Source of the DNA: Myxococcota bacterium
GTDB lineage: Bacteria; Myxococcota_A; Polyangia; JAAYKL01
Reading direction: 5' to 3'
NCBI GenBank assembly: GCA_025453525.1
Contig: JALOQD010000007.1
Span: 1-36,696, forward strand
DNA length: 36,696 bases
Shown here: positions 1 through 8,037 of the stretch, piece by piece
Layout of the letters: every line of letters starts with the position of its first letter
Position numbering within the stretch: the stretch's first letter is position 1
Notes under the pieces: model-generated
Database searches by the model: none
The model's input: the letters and a program-made list of their open reading frames with translations, nothing else
What the model was told of the DNA's origin: nothing
Made by a program: the position numbers and the translations under genes

Positions 1-2
1 AG

Positions 3-386
3 ACGCACGAGCTGAAGCTCACGCCGCCGCCCATGTGGATCGAGCTGCCGCAAGAAGAGCAAGCGGCCAAGGTGGACGAGCACATGGCCCTGGCGGAGAG
101 GTTTTTCCGCGAGCAACGCGAAAACCGGCCCTGCCTAGGCATGGACCTAGTGCTGGCCCAGCGCTTCACCGATCGCCCGTCCGAGCCGTCGCGTCGGCCG
201 CGGATCAAGGTGTTCAGCTTGGACAAGGCCAAGACCGACGAGCTGCTCGACAGCTACCGGCGCCACGTAGGCGGGTATCGCGAGGTCTACGACGGTTTTG
301 TCAATGCCGTGCAAGCTGGCAAGAGACCCACCGTGGAATGGCCGAGAGGCAGCTACCCACCGTCCTGCGCCGTGCCCATCGGCTAG
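3..386 (+). pseudogene. RAYT/IS200-like (Y1) transposase, C-terminal part, cut by window start
   Basis: The reading frame is open from the window edge, so the ATG at 33 is probably internal. The visible 127 residues resemble, from memory of the family, the C-terminal tail of REP-associated tyrosine transposases of myxobacterial type: a Pro-rich lead-in (LTPPPMW), a helical stretch, then a YREVYDGFVNAV segment and a closing PRGSYPPSCAVPIG tail. The catalytic HUH and Tyr motifs of the Y1 domain would lie upstream and cannot be seen, so activity cannot be judged. It may be an intact gene truncated only by the window or a decayed copy; it is listed as pseudogene for lack of a better partial class. 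No recognisable mobile partner lies next to it, but a REPIN-like palindrome occurs at 25567-25647. Confidence 0.5.
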
Positions 387-896
387 GACTAGCAGAGCGC
401 GCCCGAGACCCCTACATCGCCGGCCCCTCCAATCGGCCAAGGGCCGAGCTACGCCTATTGACCCGCCGTTCGCGCTCAGATGAGCCAGCACAGAACGGTG
501 TCGGGCCAAACTGCGCCGAATTTCAGGGCGCCACATCACCCACCGCGCCCTTCTCGACCCCACGCCCGAAGCAAGGACGCCTCAGTGACCACCAACGCTG
601 AGCCCGTGAGCCGCAGGCTCCCGAAAAACGTCGTGATATTCATCTTTTCCCCTTGGGTGGGATGGGGCGTGGATGGGGCGCCCCTTGGGTGGGATGGGGC
701 GTGGCTTGGCGCAAATCACCTTGCAGCCATTCCCTCCAGCTCCTTGCGCGGCTCCATGGCCAGGCCTTGACGACACCTGACAAAGAACGAGAGGAATCAA
801 TGCTCCGTGCGTTGACCGCGTGCTGGCCGCTTGGCTAAACTCCAAAGGTTATGGACGGCGTGCGGAGCGAAGTCCTGCCGCCATCAAGGAGTCTCC
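387..896. other. Gene-free stretch with small hairpin and G-rich repeat
   Basis: I see no convincing coding region in these 510 bases: the short open frames have no ribosome binding site and no family resemblance. The stretch holds a perfect 6-bp hairpin with a 3-base loop at 433-447 (TCGGCC-AAG-GGCCGA), not followed by a T run, and the 32-bp-period G-rich tandem repeat at 649-704. The ribosome binding site of the lipoprotein gene is at 886-891. No clear sigma70 promoter was found. Confidence 0.6.
649..704 (+). repeat. G-rich tandem repeat, 32-bp period, 1.75 copies
   Basis: The 24 bases at 649-672 are repeated exactly at 681-704, with 8 bases (ATGGGGCG) between them, giving a 32-bp period. 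Each copy contains CCCCTTGGGTGGGATGGGG, so the plus strand has several runs of three or four G close together and could form a G-quadruplex. It sits about 190 bases upstream of the lipoprotein gene at 897. Confidence 0.85.
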
Positions 897-1472
897 ATGA
901 GGCAGGCGTTCGGGCAATTTTTGTGCGTTGTCGCGCTCTTTTTCTTGGGCTGCGGCGCGGGCCCTTACAGCTACAGCCGCACCTACGTTCCCAATGGGGT
1001 CGAACGGCCGCTCCTCGAGCAGGCCAAGTCGCCTCACTGGGCTGCTGTGGATACCCGACCGCAGGACTTCGACGGACAGCTCATCGACTGGTTCGGCGTC
1101 GTGCTCTCCCTCGAGAACGGCAAAGACGGCAAGTCCTTGGTGCGGCTGTCCCACGCGGTGCACCAGAACAGACACCTGTGTGAAGGCGAAAGCTCCCGGA
1201 GCTGCCGCGTGACCATCGGCGAGGTGAGCTCCGGCGAGTTTTCGGCGCTGCTCGCTCTTCATCAGAAAGATCTTCGGAACGATCCCGATAAGCTGCAGAC
1301 CGGAAGTCTCCTCCACGTGTTCGGCAAGGTTTGCTGCGCCGTCAACGAAGACGACGAAACGGTGTGCGAGCGGGACGACAAAGGCGCGGTGCGGCTCGAC
1401 GGGGTCGCCTACCGCCACTTCCCGGCAACCCACTACGTCACGCCGCGCCAGGCGCCTCAAATGCGGCGTTAG
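897..1472 (+). CDS. Putative outer-membrane lipoprotein, possibly Slp-like
   Basis: 191 residues. The start at 897 is chosen because AAGGAG (886-891) lies five bases upstream and because it gives a compact lipoprotein signal peptide: MRQAF, a hydrophobic stretch, and lipobox FLGC with the lipidated Cys near residue 17. The mature part contains WFGVVLSLENG, a SGEFSALLALH segment and TGSLLHVFGKVCC. The order of WFGVV, GEF and a final G-x-L-h-V-x-G-K-V recalls the Slp family of starvation lipoproteins, but the resemblance is weak and made by eye. Four Cys in the second half (CC, and further C residues around NEDDETVC) could form disulfides. The last 35 bases overlap the 3' end of the convergent ArsA-like gene. 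Function unknown. Confidence 0.7.
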   Translation: MRQAFGQFLCVVALFFLGCGAGPYSYSRTYVPNGVERPLLEQAKSPHWAAVDTRPQDFDGQLIDWFGVVLSLENGKDGKSLVRLSHAVHQNRHLCEGESSRSCRVTIGEVSSGEFSALLALHQKDLRNDPDKLQTGSLLHVFGKVCCAVNEDDETVCERDDKGAVRLDGVAYRHFPATHYVTPRQAPQMRR

Positions 1473-2361
1473 AGAGCACGCGCGCCAGGCGATCAAGGGA
1501 CTGCTCGTCGAGCTCTGCTCGATGCAGCTTGGGCAGGGTCACGATCGGCAACCTGAGCCCAGACAGATCCTCGAGGCAGGCGGCCTGCAGGGCCAATCCA
1601 CCGCGGGCCGCAGCGGCTGGAATGAGATAGTCGGTGGCTGGCTCAGACTGGTCGAGCAGCGCCTCGAGCTGCGGCGAAAGACCCGTGGCCTGCACCTTGT
1701 TCACGATGAGGTGACACACGCTGAGTCTTTTGTCGCGCAGCCGCGCCACGTACTCGAAGGTCTCTCGAACTGGGATGTCTTCGGCCAAGGTCACGGGGAC
1801 GACCTCGCAGCGCTGCGGATCGGACAAGAGCTCCACTCGGGCCAGGGCCTCGTCGCGCATTCGACCGGGGGGGATGGAGGCCGCGATGGTGGCGGGTAGG
1901 CTTAAGATATCGAGCCCGTGGCCTGTCGCCGGGGAGTCGAAGATCACCAAGTCGTGGCTGCGCTGCCCGCCCTCGCCGGGCAGGGCGTGATACGTGGCCT
2001 TGCCGAGGATCGCCCACTCCGACAGCCCTGGCACCGCGTCGAGAAAGGCCCGTACGACGCTCGAGCCGAACACGACCTTGTGGAGCAGGCGGTTGTGGAT
2101 GATCTTGTGGCCGTATTCTTCTTGGCTGGCCCTGGGCTCGAGATTCACCACCTCGAGATTCGGCCCCACAGAAGCGATATTCGGGCCAAGGGCGACTCCG
2201 CCCACGAGCCGGGTGTACCGAGGCGGAGCATTGCACAAGCAAACGAGGACTTTCTTTCCCGCAGCGGCGGCGAGCCGGCCCAAAACCAGCGACACGACGG
2301 TGCGACCCACGCCGCCTTTGCCGCCCACGATCACGAAATGCCGCTCGAGTAGGCTTCTCAT
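1438..2361 (-). CDS. ArsA/Get3-family ATPase
   Basis: 307 residues. The N terminus has the deviant Walker A of the SIMIBI class, IVGGKGGVGRTVVS (about residues 11-24), with the signature Lys of ArsA/Get3/MinD proteins. FDSPATGHGLDIL matches the switch II region (DTAPTGH in ArsA). One ATPase half is present, as in most bacterial homologues, not the tandem form of E. coli ArsA. No arsenical efflux pump or ArsD/ArsR gene is nearby, so arsenite resistance is not supported; single-domain homologues in Myxococcota and Actinobacteria have mostly unassigned roles. It starts inside the stop of the upstream membrane-protein gene (4-base overlap, 2358-2361), suggesting translational coupling and a shared task. 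Confidence 0.88.
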   Translation of the reverse strand: MRSLLERHFVIVGGKGGVGRTVVSLVLGRLAAAAGKKVLVCLCNAPPRYTRLVGGVALGPNIASVGPNLEVVNLEPRASQEEYGHKIIHNRLLHKVVFGSSVVRAFLDAVPGLSEWAILGKATYHALPGEGGQRSHDLVIFDSPATGHGLDILSLPATIAASIPPGRMRDEALARVELLSDPQRCEVVPVTLAEDIPVRETFEYVARLRDKRLSVCHLIVNKVQATGLSPQLEALLDQSEPATDYLIPAAAARGGLALQAACLEDLSGLRLPIVTLPKLHRAELDEQSLDRLARVLSNAAFEAPGAA

Positions 2362-2984
2362 GCCTGTTTAGAAGGATGTTCCCGCTGCGCCCATTGCCGT
2401 GCGACGCAGTCGATGAACTCGCTGGCGCGCTCTTTGTCCACGCCGCACAGACGCAGCTCGTAACGGCCGAGGCCAAGGCGCATCCGACTTCGACCGACGC
2501 CGCCCGGGACGAACAGGTAGAGGGCGACGTCTGCCAGCGCTCCAGCGACCACCGCCCCTGCGCCGATGAGAAACAGGACAGGAGAGCCAGCGCCGAGACC
2601 CTCCAGAATCCAGTGCACACCGCACCAAAGGCCAGCGACGAGAAAACCGCACCCAGCCACGAGCGACGCATACCCGGTGCGGTTCTCGAGCCTCACATCA
2701 CCCAGACCCGACAGTGGCGCGGTGGTTCGGTGCGCGCGCACTTGCTTGCCGAGGATGGTCCAGCGCTCGTCGACGGTCATCACTCCGCCCGACACCCTGG
2801 CAAAGGCCCGGCGACGCAAACCCAGTCCAAATCGCGCCAAAAGTGACCAGATGGCTCGAAGGAGCGCAAACCCCGTGACAATGGCGGCCATGCGCAGCGG
2901 CCAGGCCAAAAGCCTTCGGCTGAGCTCACCCTCGACCGCGGCCTCGCTACAACTCGATGAAACTGGGGAAATTTCGGACGACAT
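2358..2984 (-). CDS. Hypothetical multi-pass membrane protein upstream of the ArsA-like gene
   Basis: 208 residues, family not recognised. Three hydrophobic segments are visible: about residues 30-56 (MAAIVTGFALLRAIWSLL), 105-128 (ASLVAGCGFLVAGLW) and 133-158 (VLFLIGAGAVVAGALADVAL). The Ser- and Glu-rich N terminus and the charged C-terminal region (about 160-208, containing RYELRLCGVDKE) are probably cytosolic or peripheral. A weak TAGGAT precedes the ATG. The stop overlaps the start of the ArsA-like ATPase gene by four bases, so the two proteins may act together at the membrane; this is inference from context only. Confidence 0.7.
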   Translation of the reverse strand: MSSEISPVSSSCSEAAVEGELSRRLLAWPLRMAAIVTGFALLRAIWSLLARFGLGLRRRAFARVSGGVMTVDERWTILGKQVRAHRTTAPLSGLGDVRLENRTGYASLVAGCGFLVAGLWCGVHWILEGLGAGSPVLFLIGAGAVVAGALADVALYLFVPGGVGRSRMRLGLGRYELRLCGVDKERASEFIDCVARQWAQREHPSKQA

Positions 2985-3025
2985 GCCGTGTATCCTACTG
3001 CAACGACGCTGGGCCGAACAAGCGC

Positions 3026-4474
3026 TTATACCCTCACCCGGTGGTGAGTGTCATCCACCTTTTGCGCAGCGTACCTCGAGAGCCTGGGCTTGACGATCGT
3101 TTCGAGGAAGCGCTCCACCTGCTGCGGCGCTCGGCCTATGAACCGCGCCGGGTCTGTCGCGAGGGCGCACAACTCGGCTGCGGACAAAGGCAGGTGCTCG
3201 TCGTCGGCCAGCCGGTCCAGCAAATCATTGGGCAAACCCTCGACCTTCACCCGATGTCCAGCCGCCACCGAGTGGTCGCGGATGACCTCGTGCACGTCCT
3301 GGCGGTTTCCGCCTCGCTCGACCGCGGCCATGAGGATCTCCTCTGTGGCGAGGAAGGGCAGCTCCTCGGTGAGCCGTCGCCGCATGGGCGCGAGGTTGGG
3401 GTGCAGGCCAGAGGCGACGTCGATGAGCAAACCGAGCACCGCGTCGGTGAGCAAGTAGGCTTGGGGGATGTCCATGCGCCGCACGGCCGAGTCGTCGAGG
3501 GTGCGCTCCATCCATTGGTTGGCGTGGGTGGCATGGAAATCGGCCGGCAGATTCATGAGCTTGCGAGACAGGGAGCACATGCGCTCGGACCGCATGGGGT
3601 TGCGCTTGTACGCCATGGCCGAGGAGCCCACCTGCTTTTCGCCAAACGGCTCGTCGAGCTCCTTGAGGCCGCTCATGAGCCGCACGTTCACTCCAAACCA
3701 ATGGGCCGACGCGCCGATGCCAGCGAGCGCCTCGGCGATCTTGGTGTCGAGCTTGCGCGGATAGGTCTGGCAGGTCACCGGAAAGGCGCGATCAAAGCCG
3801 AGCTTGCGCGACACCAGGGCGTCCAGGGCCTCGACCTTGGCGTGGTCGCCGTTGAACAGGGTCATGAACGACGCCTGGGTGCCGGTGGTGCCCTTGGCGC
3901 CCCGAGCCAGGATGTGCTCCTGTGCCCATTCGACAGCGTCGAGATCGAGCAGCAGATCCTGCACGGCCAGGCTGAAGCGCTTGCCCACCGTGGTCGGCTG
4001 GGCAGGCTGAAAGTGCGTCGCGCCGAGCACGGGCATGTCCTTGGTGCGCTCGACGAACGCGGCCAGGGCGCGGATGGCGGTCACGAGATCCCGGTGAACG
4101 AGCTCCAAGGCCTCTTTGTGCAGGATGAGATCCGTGTTGCAGCCCACGAACTGGGAGGTCGCGCCGAGGTGGATGATCCCAGCCGCGGCAGGGGCTTGCT
4201 CGCCATAGGCGCGCACGTGGGCCATGACGTCGTGGCGCAGCTCCTTCTCGAGCTTTTCCGCCACCTCGAAGTTGATGTCCTGCGCATGGGCGCGCATTTG
4301 AGACAGAGCCTCGTCGGTCACCAGATGGGACAAACCCAGCTCTGCCTCGGCCTCGGCCAGGGCAATCCAGCAGCGCCGCCAGGTCGCGAACTTCCTCTGC
4401 TCGGAGAACAGCCGCTGCATGGCCTCGCTCGTGTATCGGCTCACCAGGGGATCGCTGTAGACTTGCCGGCTCAT
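3026..4474 (-). CDS. purB: Adenylosuccinate lyase
   Basis: 482 residues. It cleaves SAICAR to AICAR plus fumarate and adenylosuccinate to AMP plus fumarate, two steps of purine synthesis in the cytosol. The fumarase/aspartase superfamily signature GSSAMAYKRNPMRSE lies at about residues 283-297, including the flexible catalytic Ser loop. H102 in IIHLGATS and H154 in THFQPAQPTT are candidates for the conserved catalytic histidines. Length and sequence resemble the longer PurB type also found in animals, not the shorter Bacillus type. A strong AGGAGG (4481-4486) stands six bases before the ATG. A gap of about 100 bases separates it from glmM, so it may be in the same transcript. Confidence 0.97.
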   Translation of the reverse strand: MSRQVYSDPLVSRYTSEAMQRLFSEQRKFATWRRCWIALAEAEAELGLSHLVTDEALSQMRAHAQDINFEVAEKLEKELRHDVMAHVRAYGEQAPAAAGIIHLGATSQFVGCNTDLILHKEALELVHRDLVTAIRALAAFVERTKDMPVLGATHFQPAQPTTVGKRFSLAVQDLLLDLDAVEWAQEHILARGAKGTTGTQASFMTLFNGDHAKVEALDALVSRKLGFDRAFPVTCQTYPRKLDTKIAEALAGIGASAHWFGVNVRLMSGLKELDEPFGEKQVGSSAMAYKRNPMRSERMCSLSRKLMNLPADFHATHANQWMERTLDDSAVRRMDIPQAYLLTDAVLGLLIDVASGLHPNLAPMRRRLTEELPFLATEEILMAAVERGGNRQDVHEVIRDHSVAAGHRVKVEGLPNDLLDRLADDEHLPLSAAELCALATDPARFIGRAPQQVERFLETIVKPRLSRYAAQKVDDTHHRVRV

Positions 4475-4575
4475 CGAGCACCTCCTTCGAAGAACGGGGG
4501 CAGCCTACGCGAGAAGGGCTCGAAAGGGCAAGAGGGGTTATGACCGGAGGAAAGGTCGCGGGAACGCCGTGGCTT

Positions 4576-5943
4576 CTATGCCGACAGCTCGCGGATGAGG
4601 GTTTCCTTGATGTCGCTGGCGTAGAGATGATTGGCGCTCGGATCTGGTCCCTCGATGAGCACTCGGGCCTTGGCCTCGGTGCCGGAGTAGCGGACCAGAA
4701 CACGGCCGTCGTCTCCGAGCTGGGACTCGATTTTTTCGATGAGTGCAGAGAGGCCGGTTAGCGTCTCCAGGGGCGCGCGGCGGGGCACGGCAAAGGACTC
4801 GAGGGTTTGAGGCACTCGCTCCATGGCGAGCTGCGCGAGCTCGGACAGGGGTCTTCCCTCTCGCAGCATGATCGCGAGGATCTGCAAGGCCGCGACAATG
4901 CCGTCTCCGGTGGAGGCGTGCTCGAGGAAGATGAGGTGGCCGGACTGCTCGCCGCCGAAGGTGTAGCCACCCTTGCGCATGGCCTCGACGACGTAGCGAT
5001 CTCCCACGGCGGTGCGCAGGACTTGGCCCCCGGCATCGCGCACGGCTTTGTCGAGACCGAGGTTGCTCATCACCGTGGTGACGAGGGTGCCGCGGGCCAG
5101 GACGCCGGCCCGCAGCATGCGCGTGGCGCACAAGGCCATGACCGCGTCGCCGTCCACCGATTGCCCATTCTCATCGAGGAGGATCACGCGGTCCGCGTCG
5201 CCGTCCAGGGCGATCCCGACCTGGGCGCGTTGCTTGACGACCGCGCGGCTCGCGAGCTCGGGGTGCAAGGACCCGCAGCGCAGATTGATGTTGCGGCCAT
5301 TGGGCGAGGCGCCCAGCTTGACCACATGGGCGCCGAGCTCGGCGAACACCGCGGGCGCGGCCTTGTACGCCGCGCCATGGGCGCAGTCCACCACCAAGCG
5401 GACGCCGTCGAGGGTGAGATCTCGGGGAAAGGTATGCTTGAGCTCCACCACGTAGCGGCCGGTGGCGTCGTCGATGCGCACGGCCTGGCCCACGTCCGTC
5501 GCCAGCTTGAAATCGTCTTTGTCCATCATCCGTTCGATTTCGGCTTCCTGTGCATCGGGCAGCTTGAAGCCATCGCCGCCGAACAGCTTGATGCCGTTGT
5601 CTTGGTACGGATTATGAGAAGCCGAAATGACGACCCCCGCGTCGGCGCGCATCGACGAGGTGATGAAGGCGATGCCGGGCGTGGGCATGGGGCCGACCAG
5701 CATGACCTGTCCCCCCATGGAGCAGATGCCCGAGGCCATGGCCGTTTCCAGCATGTAGCCCGAAAGCCTCGTGTCCTTGCCGATGACGATGCGAGGGCGC
5801 CGCTCGCCGGTGCGCCGCGCGATGTGGCGGCACAGAGCCCGGCCGAGCTTCAAGGCGACCTCGCTGGTCATGGGGTGGCGGTTGGCGACTCCGCGAATGC
5901 CGTCTGTGCCGAAGTAGGTGCGGGAGATCTTCTTGGCGTTCAT
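4576..5943 (-). CDS. glmM: Phosphoglucosamine mutase
   Basis: 455 residues, the usual GlmM length. It converts glucosamine 6-phosphate to glucosamine 1-phosphate, feeding UDP-GlcNAc for peptidoglycan and LPS. The four alpha-D-phosphohexomutase landmarks are present: the active-site loop [14 protein letters not shown] with the phosphorylated Ser at residue 109, the metal loop DGDADR near residue 248, the sugar-binding GGEQSGH, and the phosphate-binding RYSGTE near the C terminus. The opening YFGTDGIRG is typical of GlmM within the superfamily. The upstream gene ends three bases before its ATG, which suggests cotranscription. Confidence 0.96.
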   Translation of the reverse strand: MNAKKISRTYFGTDGIRGVANRHPMTSEVALKLGRALCRHIARRTGERRPRIVIGKDTRLSGYMLETAMASGICSMGGQVMLVGPMPTPGIAFITSSMRADAGVVISASHNPYQDNGIKLFGGDGFKLPDAQEAEIERMMDKDDFKLATDVGQAVRIDDATGRYVVELKHTFPRDLTLDGVRLVVDCAHGAAYKAAPAVFAELGAHVVKLGASPNGRNINLRCGSLHPELASRAVVKQRAQVGIALDGDADRVILLDENGQSVDGDAVMALCATRMLRAGVLARGTLVTTVMSNLGLDKAVRDAGGQVLRTAVGDRYVVEAMRKGGYTFGGEQSGHLIFLEHASTGDGIVAALQILAIMLREGRPLSELAQLAMERVPQTLESFAVPRRAPLETLTGLSALIEKIESQLGDDGRVLVRYSGTEAKARVLIEGPDPSANHLYASDIKETLIRELSA

Positions 5944-5946
5944 GGG

Positions 5947-6960
5947 TCAGCGCAGTTCCTTGATCTTTGTTTTAATGGTGTCGAGTAGGGCGTTTTGGGC
6001 CACCACGTAGCTCGTCCACGTTTTGGCCAGGGACTCGGTCATCTCCGCCTCCAGGGCGTCGCGGGTGCTGCCGAGACACGAGTCGATCCCGAAGACCGAG
6101 TTGTGATCCAAGCGCTCCGCTTTGCTCTTTCGGAACGCGGCCACGGTGGAGGCGTATCCGGCCTTGTCGGCTTCGCTCTGTTCGCCCACCAATGCCTGCA
6201 GGCAGTCGAACGCCACGCGCCGGAACCATTCGGGCTTGTCGCTGCGGCAGCTGTCCTGGATAGCGGCGCTCACTTCGTTGGGCACGATCTCTTCGAGTTT
6301 TTTGTCCTTGAGGATGCAGCGGAGCACAGCGTGGTAGCGCTGGGCCTTGGCAGTGAACTTATCCGCGTTCGACTGTTGGGCGCCGAACCACTGATCGCCG
6401 TGATCGGAAAGCTTGCCCTTGGCCTCGAGAAAGCCCTTGTAGTGACCGAGCTCTGCGGCAAAGGCCTTCCACGAGTCGAACATGGCCTCGGCGGCCTTGG
6501 CCACGGCCTCGACCTTGTCGGCATACTCCGCGGGCGCCTCAATTTTCTTGTAACCGGGCAGAGCGGCGGCCAGCACCGGGATCGCATTCTCTTCGAGGTG
6601 CTTTGCGTAGCGCACCGGGTCGTCTCTGAGGATTTGACGCATCCGACCCTCGAAGTCCCTGTTGGACTTCATGGCTTTGATGTTCACTTGGGTCTTGGTC
6701 CAGAACGCGGCATAGCCGTTGCGGTGGGCGGCTTCGAAGGCGACCCGCGCCGCTTCGTGACGGGCGATCTGTTCCTGCTTGCCATTCCACCAATAGAGCC
6801 CAGCACCGAGGCCGCCGAGCAACACCAAGATCACGAGAACGGCGCGAATGCGCTGTCCCGTGTTGGAGACTTGCACGTCGGCATCTCCTGCCGGCAGCGG
6901 CACCTGGCCGTCCGGGCTGCCCACACCTTGGAAGTCGTTACGGTCGTTGTCCTGGCTCAT
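5947..6960 (-). CDS. Hypothetical single-pass membrane protein with large extracytoplasmic domain
   Basis: 337 residues, no family recognised. The ATG at 6960 is preferred over a start at 7056 because AAGGAA lies at 6965-6971. Residues 1-37 are polar (cytosolic), residues about 38-59 form one membrane segment (IRAVLVILVLLGGLGAGLYWW), and the remaining 280 residues are helical, rich in Ala, Lys and Glu, and presumably periplasmic. Four Cys (in LRCILK, DSCRSD, FDCLQ, DSCLGS) could form two disulfides, consistent with export. The gene lies directly upstream of glmM with a 3-base gap. A perfect TTGACA (7079-7084 on the minus strand) and TATGAT (7052-7057) lie upstream but 21 bases apart, too far for a standard promoter. 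Confidence 0.7.
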   Translation of the reverse strand: MSQDNDRNDFQGVGSPDGQVPLPAGDADVQVSNTGQRIRAVLVILVLLGGLGAGLYWWNGKQEQIARHEAARVAFEAAHRNGYAAFWTKTQVNIKAMKSNRDFEGRMRQILRDDPVRYAKHLEENAIPVLAAALPGYKKIEAPAEYADKVEAVAKAAEAMFDSWKAFAAELGHYKGFLEAKGKLSDHGDQWFGAQQSNADKFTAKAQRYHAVLRCILKDKKLEEIVPNEVSAAIQDSCRSDKPEWFRRVAFDCLQALVGEQSEADKAGYASTVAAFRKSKAERLDHNSVFGIDSCLGSTRDALEAEMTESLAKTWTSYVVAQNALLDTIKTKIKELR

Positions 6961-7119
6961 GGGGTTCCTTTCTTCATGGCAGCGTCCGCCGCTCCTTCGA
7001 GGAGGGACCTCGCGCTGTTTTTCGTCATAGAGCGGACTCAACTTGTCGGAAATCATAGAACGCGATGCGCGTGGTGCGTGTCAACTAGGAGAACGGCTCA
7101 GGGCGAAATCGCTCGGGGC

Positions 7120-7914
7120 TCAGGGCAGGTCGATGTTGAGCAGGGGGACGAGGACCTCTACGGAGGACTGGTGTCGAGCCTGCCCCAATGGGGAAGGCTC
7201 GCCTCTGCGGCTGAGCAGAGCCACGTTCGGCATGGCCAGGGTGGCAAAGCCGGAGCGGGCATCGAAATACAGTAGAGCGCCGACCTGTGCTGCGCGGAGC
7301 TGTCCGTTGTCGAGGCTCGCCGAAGGTCCGCCGCCACCGTCGGCCGGCGGTTCTGCCGGAGTTTCGGCTCCCGGAGGGGGCAGCTCGCCTGGAGGGGCCT
7401 CTGGGCTGGACTCGACCTCGGTGCTCGTCGAGTCTTGGCTGGCAGGGGTCTCGGTCTGTGGCGTAGCCTCGAAGGAGTAGCGCTTGCCCGCGTTCTCGTC
7501 TGCCACGGCGTTTTCGGAAGACGGATCATAGGCTCGAGCCACAGAGACCATCACCGCCGTGGGAATGACCAAGACGAGGCTACTGACGAGCAAGGCCACG
7601 GCGCCCTTGGGCGAGGCCTTCTCGAGGAAGTAGCCGCCCACAGCGCCGCCAGCGGCGCCGAGGAGCGGGAACGTGAGGTAGGGCCAGACTTTCTTGACCT
7701 TGAACAAGGCCTCGGCGGCGGCGACGAGCTCGAACCCCGCGATGGCTCCGCCCGAGATGCCCACCGCTGTGGCGTCCAGTCTGTCCGTTCCATAGGGACG
7801 TTCGGGGCCCGTATCTGCAGGAGAGTCCGTATCCCCTTGAGCGCGGACCACGCAGGGTGCCGCGAACACTCCAATTGTCACGAGCCAAAACAGCCATCGA
7901 CCGAGCGCGTTCAT
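7120..7914 (-). CDS. Hypothetical secreted or membrane protein, Pro/Glu-rich linker
   Basis: 264 residues, family not recognised. A signal peptide is clear (MNALGRWLFWLVTIGVFAAP, likely cleavage after VVRAQ). Residues about 50-130 contain Gly/Ala-rich hydrophobic stretches (VGISGGAIAGFELVAAAEAL, PLLGAAGGAVGGYFL, VALLVSSLVLVIPTAVMVSV), probably membrane segments. A low-complexity region of about 60 residues rich in Pro, Glu, Ser and Thr follows, and then a short C-terminal domain of about 55 residues. The pattern of signal peptide, small hydrophobic core and Pro-rich linker is common among myxobacterial envelope proteins of unknown role. GGGAGG lies four bases before the ATG. Confidence 0.7.
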   Translation of the reverse strand: MNALGRWLFWLVTIGVFAAPCVVRAQGDTDSPADTGPERPYGTDRLDATAVGISGGAIAGFELVAAAEALFKVKKVWPYLTFPLLGAAGGAVGGYFLEKASPKGAVALLVSSLVLVIPTAVMVSVARAYDPSSENAVADENAGKRYSFEATPQTETPASQDSTSTEVESSPEAPPGELPPPGAETPAEPPADGGGGPSASLDNGQLRAAQVGALLYFDARSGFATLAMPNVALLSRRGEPSPLGQARHQSSVEVLVPLLNIDLP

Positions 7915-8037
7915 GGGGCCTCCCTTTGCGCTGACATCAAAGATTGCTTAAAAAAGTAGCACGTCCCTCCCATCGCAACAAGGATCGTTCCCATTTGCCG
8001 CTCCTAAGGGTTCGGTGATCGCCCTGATCTGTGGCAG

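Noticed and set aside
3033-3048. Hairpin CTCACC-CGGT-GGTGAG as purB terminator
   Set aside because: It lies inside the last purB codons and no T run follows on the minus strand.
2957-4543. 528-codon open frame on the plus strand
   Set aside because: It lies antisense to purB and its composition is that of a GC-rich shadow frame; no motif or ribosome binding site supports it.
4807-5988. 393-codon plus-strand frame opposite glmM
   Set aside because: Antisense to a clear glmM; His/Gly/Ala-rich shadow composition.
7095-7126. Direct repeat GGCTCAGGGC (7095 and 7117)
   Set aside because: Short, partly inside the end of a gene, and GC-rich enough to arise by chance.
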